Source: Gracilimonas sp965227785 (GTDB lineage: Bacteria > Bacteroidota > Rhodothermia > Balneolales > Balneolaceae). From it: DNA of 64,000 nt. The stretch covers positions 558,001-622,000 of the forward strand of contig NZ_OZ245785.1 of the NCBI RefSeq assembly GCF_965227785.1, given 5' to 3'. This document shows positions 61,798 to 64,000 of the stretch, in pieces (within the stretch, counting starts at the first letter, position 1; each line of letters starts with the position of its first letter). The notes under the pieces are model-generated. The model was not told where the DNA came from. It ran no database searches and saw nothing but the letters and a program-made list of their open reading frames with translations. The position numbers were made by a program, and so were the translations under genes.

Positions 61798-63780
61798 GTG
61801 GCCATTACTAATAAAGAAATACCCACTGACAAAGCTCTTCAAATCTATAAACATTTGTTGCTTCCGCGACGGATTGAAGAGCGTATGCTTAAACTACTTC
61901 GTCAAAACAAAATCAGTAAATGGTTTTCCGGAATAGGTCAGGAGGCAGTTGGAGTAGGTGTCACCCTCTCATCAAAGCCTGAAGATTATATTCTACCCAT
62001 GCACCGGAATTTAGGGGTATTCACAACACGTAAAGTCCCCCTATACCCTCTTTTTTGTCAATTGTTCGGCAAGGCTGATGGTTTTACAGGCGGGCGTGAC
62101 CGTTCTTTCCATTTTGGTATTCCTGACCATAAAATTGTGGGGATGATTTCTCACCTCGCAGCCATGATGCCGGTAGCTGACGGGCTTGCTTTAGCCAAGA
62201 AGTTAAAAGGGGAAGACGCCGTTGCTTTCTCTTTCTGTGGAGACGGAGCTACCAGCGAAGGTGACTTTCATGAAGCACTGAATTTAGCTGCCGTTTGGAA
62301 GTTACCGGTTGTTTTCATTATTGAGAATAACGGTTATGGTCTCTCTACACCAACTTCTGAGCAATACGAGTGCGAAAAATTATCCGATCGGGCCAAAGGC
62401 TACGGAATGCACGGTTTTCATATTGATGGAAATAATGTGTTTGAGGTAATGGAAACGGTGCAAAAAGCACGAACACTCGCCCTTAAAGGTGAACCCGTTA
62501 TGATTGAAGCCCAAACCTTCCGGATGCGTGGACACGAGGAAGCCTCAGGAACACATTACGTTCCCGATATCCTGTTTGAAAACTGGGCAGATAAAGACCC
62601 CATTCTGAGGGTAGAAAACTTTCTTAAAGAAGAAGGAATTGCTGACAAAAATGACTTCCAGAAGATCACCAAAGAGATTGACCAATCATTTAAAAAAGAC
62701 CTGGACAAAGCTTTAAAAGCAGCTGATCCTGTTTTTGATGAGCAAAAGGAGTTGTCATCAGTTTATTCTCAGGAAGAACCCCTTGTTCCTAAAAGTTCTA
62801 ATGGAATCACCTATGAAAAACGCTTTGTAGATGTCATTCAGTCGTCTTTATGGCAAGCCTTTAAGGAAGACAACTCGTTTCTAATTATGGGTCAGGATAT
62901 TGCTGAATACGGCGGGGTCTTTAAAATTACAGAAGGCTTTTTAAAAGAATTTGGACAGGAACGTATTCGTAATACACCCATTATAGAATCAGGGGCATTA
63001 GGTGCTGCAATGGGGCTTGCTTTGGAGGGTTTCAAGCCGGTGGTGGAAATGCAGTTTGCTGATTTTATATCCTGTGGATTTAATCAAATTGTGAACAACA
63101 TTGCCAAAACACACTACCGATGGTCCCCCCCGCTTAACATAACCATTCGAGCTCCTCATGGTGGTGGAGTTGGTGCCGGCCCTTACCATTCCCAATCAGT
63201 GGAAGGATGGTTCATGCAAATTCCGGGATTAAAAGTGGTCGTTCCCGGAACTGTAGAAGATGCTCAGAATTTACTGTACAGCTCTCTGTATGATCCGAAC
63301 CCTGTGCTGTTTTTTGAGCATAAGAAACTCTACCGCAGCCTGAAGGCCGATGTGTCGGACAAAGCACAATACGAACCCCTTGGTAAAGCTAAAGTTCGCC
63401 GCGAAGGGACTGACATTTCTGTTATTACATATGGTATGGGCGTTCAATGGGCACTTTCCCTGGCTCAATCATATAACAAGAAAGGGATTTCCCTGGAAGT
63501 AGTTGATTTGCGAACCCTGCTGCCTTTGGATAAAGAAACCATCAGGGAAACCGTCCGGAAAACAGGGAAAGTTTTACTACTGCAAGAACCCTCTCTGACT
63601 ATGGGACCGGTAAGTGAAATCTCGGCCATCATTTCCGAAGATTGTTTTGAATGGCTGGATGCCCCGGTAATGCGCTGCGCATCATTAGATATGCCCATCC
63701 CCCACGACAAAGGCCTCGAAGATGGATTTATGGCAAACACAAAGCTGGAAGAAATGCTTAATAAGCTTGTTGAATACTAA
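61798..63780 (+). CDS. Fused E1 alpha-beta 2-oxoacid dehydrogenase
   Basis: Thiamine-diphosphate E1 component with alpha and beta subunits in one 660-residue chain, from GTG 61798. Alpha half (about 1-310): MPMHRNLGVF-like PILPMHRNLG text, then GDGATSEGDFHEALNLAAVWKLPVVFIIENNGYGLSTPTSEQ, the ThDP-binding GDG-x-N motif. Beta half (about 335-660): VDVIQSSLWQAFKED, GQDIAEYGGVFKITEGF, RIRNTPIIESGALGAAMGLALEGFKPVVEMQFADFI. Could be pyruvate or branched-chain 2-oxoacid specific; fused E1 of this order is common in Bacteroidota. E2 and E3 are not in the window. Follows the DHS-like gene after 28 bases. Confidence 0.93.
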   Translation: MAITNKEIPTDKALQIYKHLLLPRRIEERMLKLLRQNKISKWFSGIGQEAVGVGVTLSSKPEDYILPMHRNLGVFTTRKVPLYPLFCQLFGKADGFTGGRDRSFHFGIPDHKIVGMISHLAAMMPVADGLALAKKLKGEDAVAFSFCGDGATSEGDFHEALNLAAVWKLPVVFIIENNGYGLSTPTSEQYECEKLSDRAKGYGMHGFHIDGNNVFEVMETVQKARTLALKGEPVMIEAQTFRMRGHEEASGTHYVPDILFENWADKDPILRVENFLKEEGIADKNDFQKITKEIDQSFKKDLDKALKAADPVFDEQKELSSVYSQEEPLVPKSSNGITYEKRFVDVIQSSLWQAFKEDNSFLIMGQDIAEYGGVFKITEGFLKEFGQERIRNTPIIESGALGAAMGLALEGFKPVVEMQFADFISCGFNQIVNNIAKTHYRWSPPLNITIRAPHGGGVGAGPYHSQSVEGWFMQIPGLKVVVPGTVEDAQNLLYSSLYDPNPVLFFEHKKLYRSLKADVSDKAQYEPLGKAKVRREGTDISVITYGMGVQWALSLAQSYNKKGISLEVVDLRTLLPLDKETIRETVRKTGKVLLLQEPSLTMGPVSEISAIISEDCFEWLDAPVMRCASLDMPIPHDKGLEDGFMANTKLEEMLNKLVEY

Positions 63781-63796
63781 CCTGTAATCCAACATT

Positions 63797-64000
63797 ATGG
63801 AGAATGCCAAAAGTATAGACCGACTTAATTACAGCTGGAATATTTTTCTTCACCAACAAGAGCTTATAAAATTAGCCGATAACAAAATCCGATACTTATT
63901 TCTGGTAAGCAGTGTGGCAGCTACTTTTATACTGACTGAGTCCAGAACACTCGAAACGATCAACATTTCCGAGATTTTGTTTATGGGGTCTTTTCTGCTT
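63797..64000 (+). CDS. Start of a protein resembling Pycsar effectors (DUF5706), truncated by the window
   Basis: Only 68 residues are visible. The N-terminus contains SWNIFLHQQELIKLADNKIRY followed by a hydrophobic helix LFLVSSVAATFIL and a second hydrophobic stretch. ADNK before the first membrane helix is the hallmark of the DUF5706 (PycTM) membrane effectors used in Pycsar antiphage systems. It is 16 bases after the E1 gene. Because the 3' end, and any pyrimidine cyclase partner, lie outside the window, the family call is tentative. Confidence 0.4.
   Translation, partial: MENAKSIDRLNYSWNIFLHQQELIKLADNKIRYLFLVSSVAATFILTESRTLETINISEILFMGSFLL

Overview
The window is one continuous stretch of a bacterial chromosome of moderate GC content. 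It most likely comes from the Bacteroidota/Balneolota side of the tree (Balneola/Gracilimonas-like, probably marine). That is an inference from several things: a CTnDOT-type tyrosine recombinase, a two-gene methionine synthase, a 'short' flavobacterial-style arginine decarboxylase beside agmatinase and a deoxyhypusine-synthase-like gene, monomeric isocitrate dehydrogenase, many lipoproteins with Bacteroidota-style architecture, and a type IV pilus locus of unusual composition. No search could be run, so the species is not named.

Layout. 0-9.8 kb: the 3' end of dnaB, a homologue of the tRNA-queuosine mannosyltransferase, mutL, monomeric icd, a DedA-type membrane protein, an acyltransferase and an alpha/beta hydrolase. 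9.8-19.5 kb: a seven-gene minus-strand type IV pilus/type II secretion-like operon (GspF/PilC, PilB, a cyclic-nucleotide-binding protein, PilT-like ATPase, PilM-PilN fusion, PilO/PilP-like protein, secretin ending in a SPOR-like domain). Its likely pilins lie apart at 34.1-35.0 kb. 19.8-34.1 kb: an MFS transporter, a 1202-residue repeat lipoprotein, a MATE transporter, a SUI1 factor, small unknowns, Nei glycosylase, and a lipoprotein cluster with a haem-binding dehydrogenase-like protein. 35.4-41.0 kb: queD-queE-SDR, a redox/repair operon and a phosphopantetheinyl transferase.

41.08-43.6 kb is the most striking region: a 2.4-kb integrative element in a tRNA-Ser(GGA) gene. It is bounded by a perfect 34-bp direct repeat and carries only a tyrosine recombinase and one membrane protein resembling the putative phage abortive-infection (AbiC-like) family. 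A 3' fragment of a second, different tRNA-Ser lies ten bases in front of that cargo gene, which suggests stepwise accretion of defence islets at tRNA-Ser genes.

43.7-51.6 kb holds tonB, plsC, murQ, accC, a phytoene/squalene synthase, a LacI regulator, purC, a cupin and a TonB-C lipoprotein. 51.6-56.5 kb is a methionine operon (split metH, then metF) behind a clear SAM-I riboswitch whose P3 and P4 helices share the same arm sequence. 56.6-63.8 kb has a BamA/TamA-like outer-membrane protein, a translationally coupled polyamine operon, and a fused E1 alpha/beta 2-oxoacid dehydrogenase. The window ends inside a gene whose N-terminus resembles the Pycsar effector (DUF5706) family.
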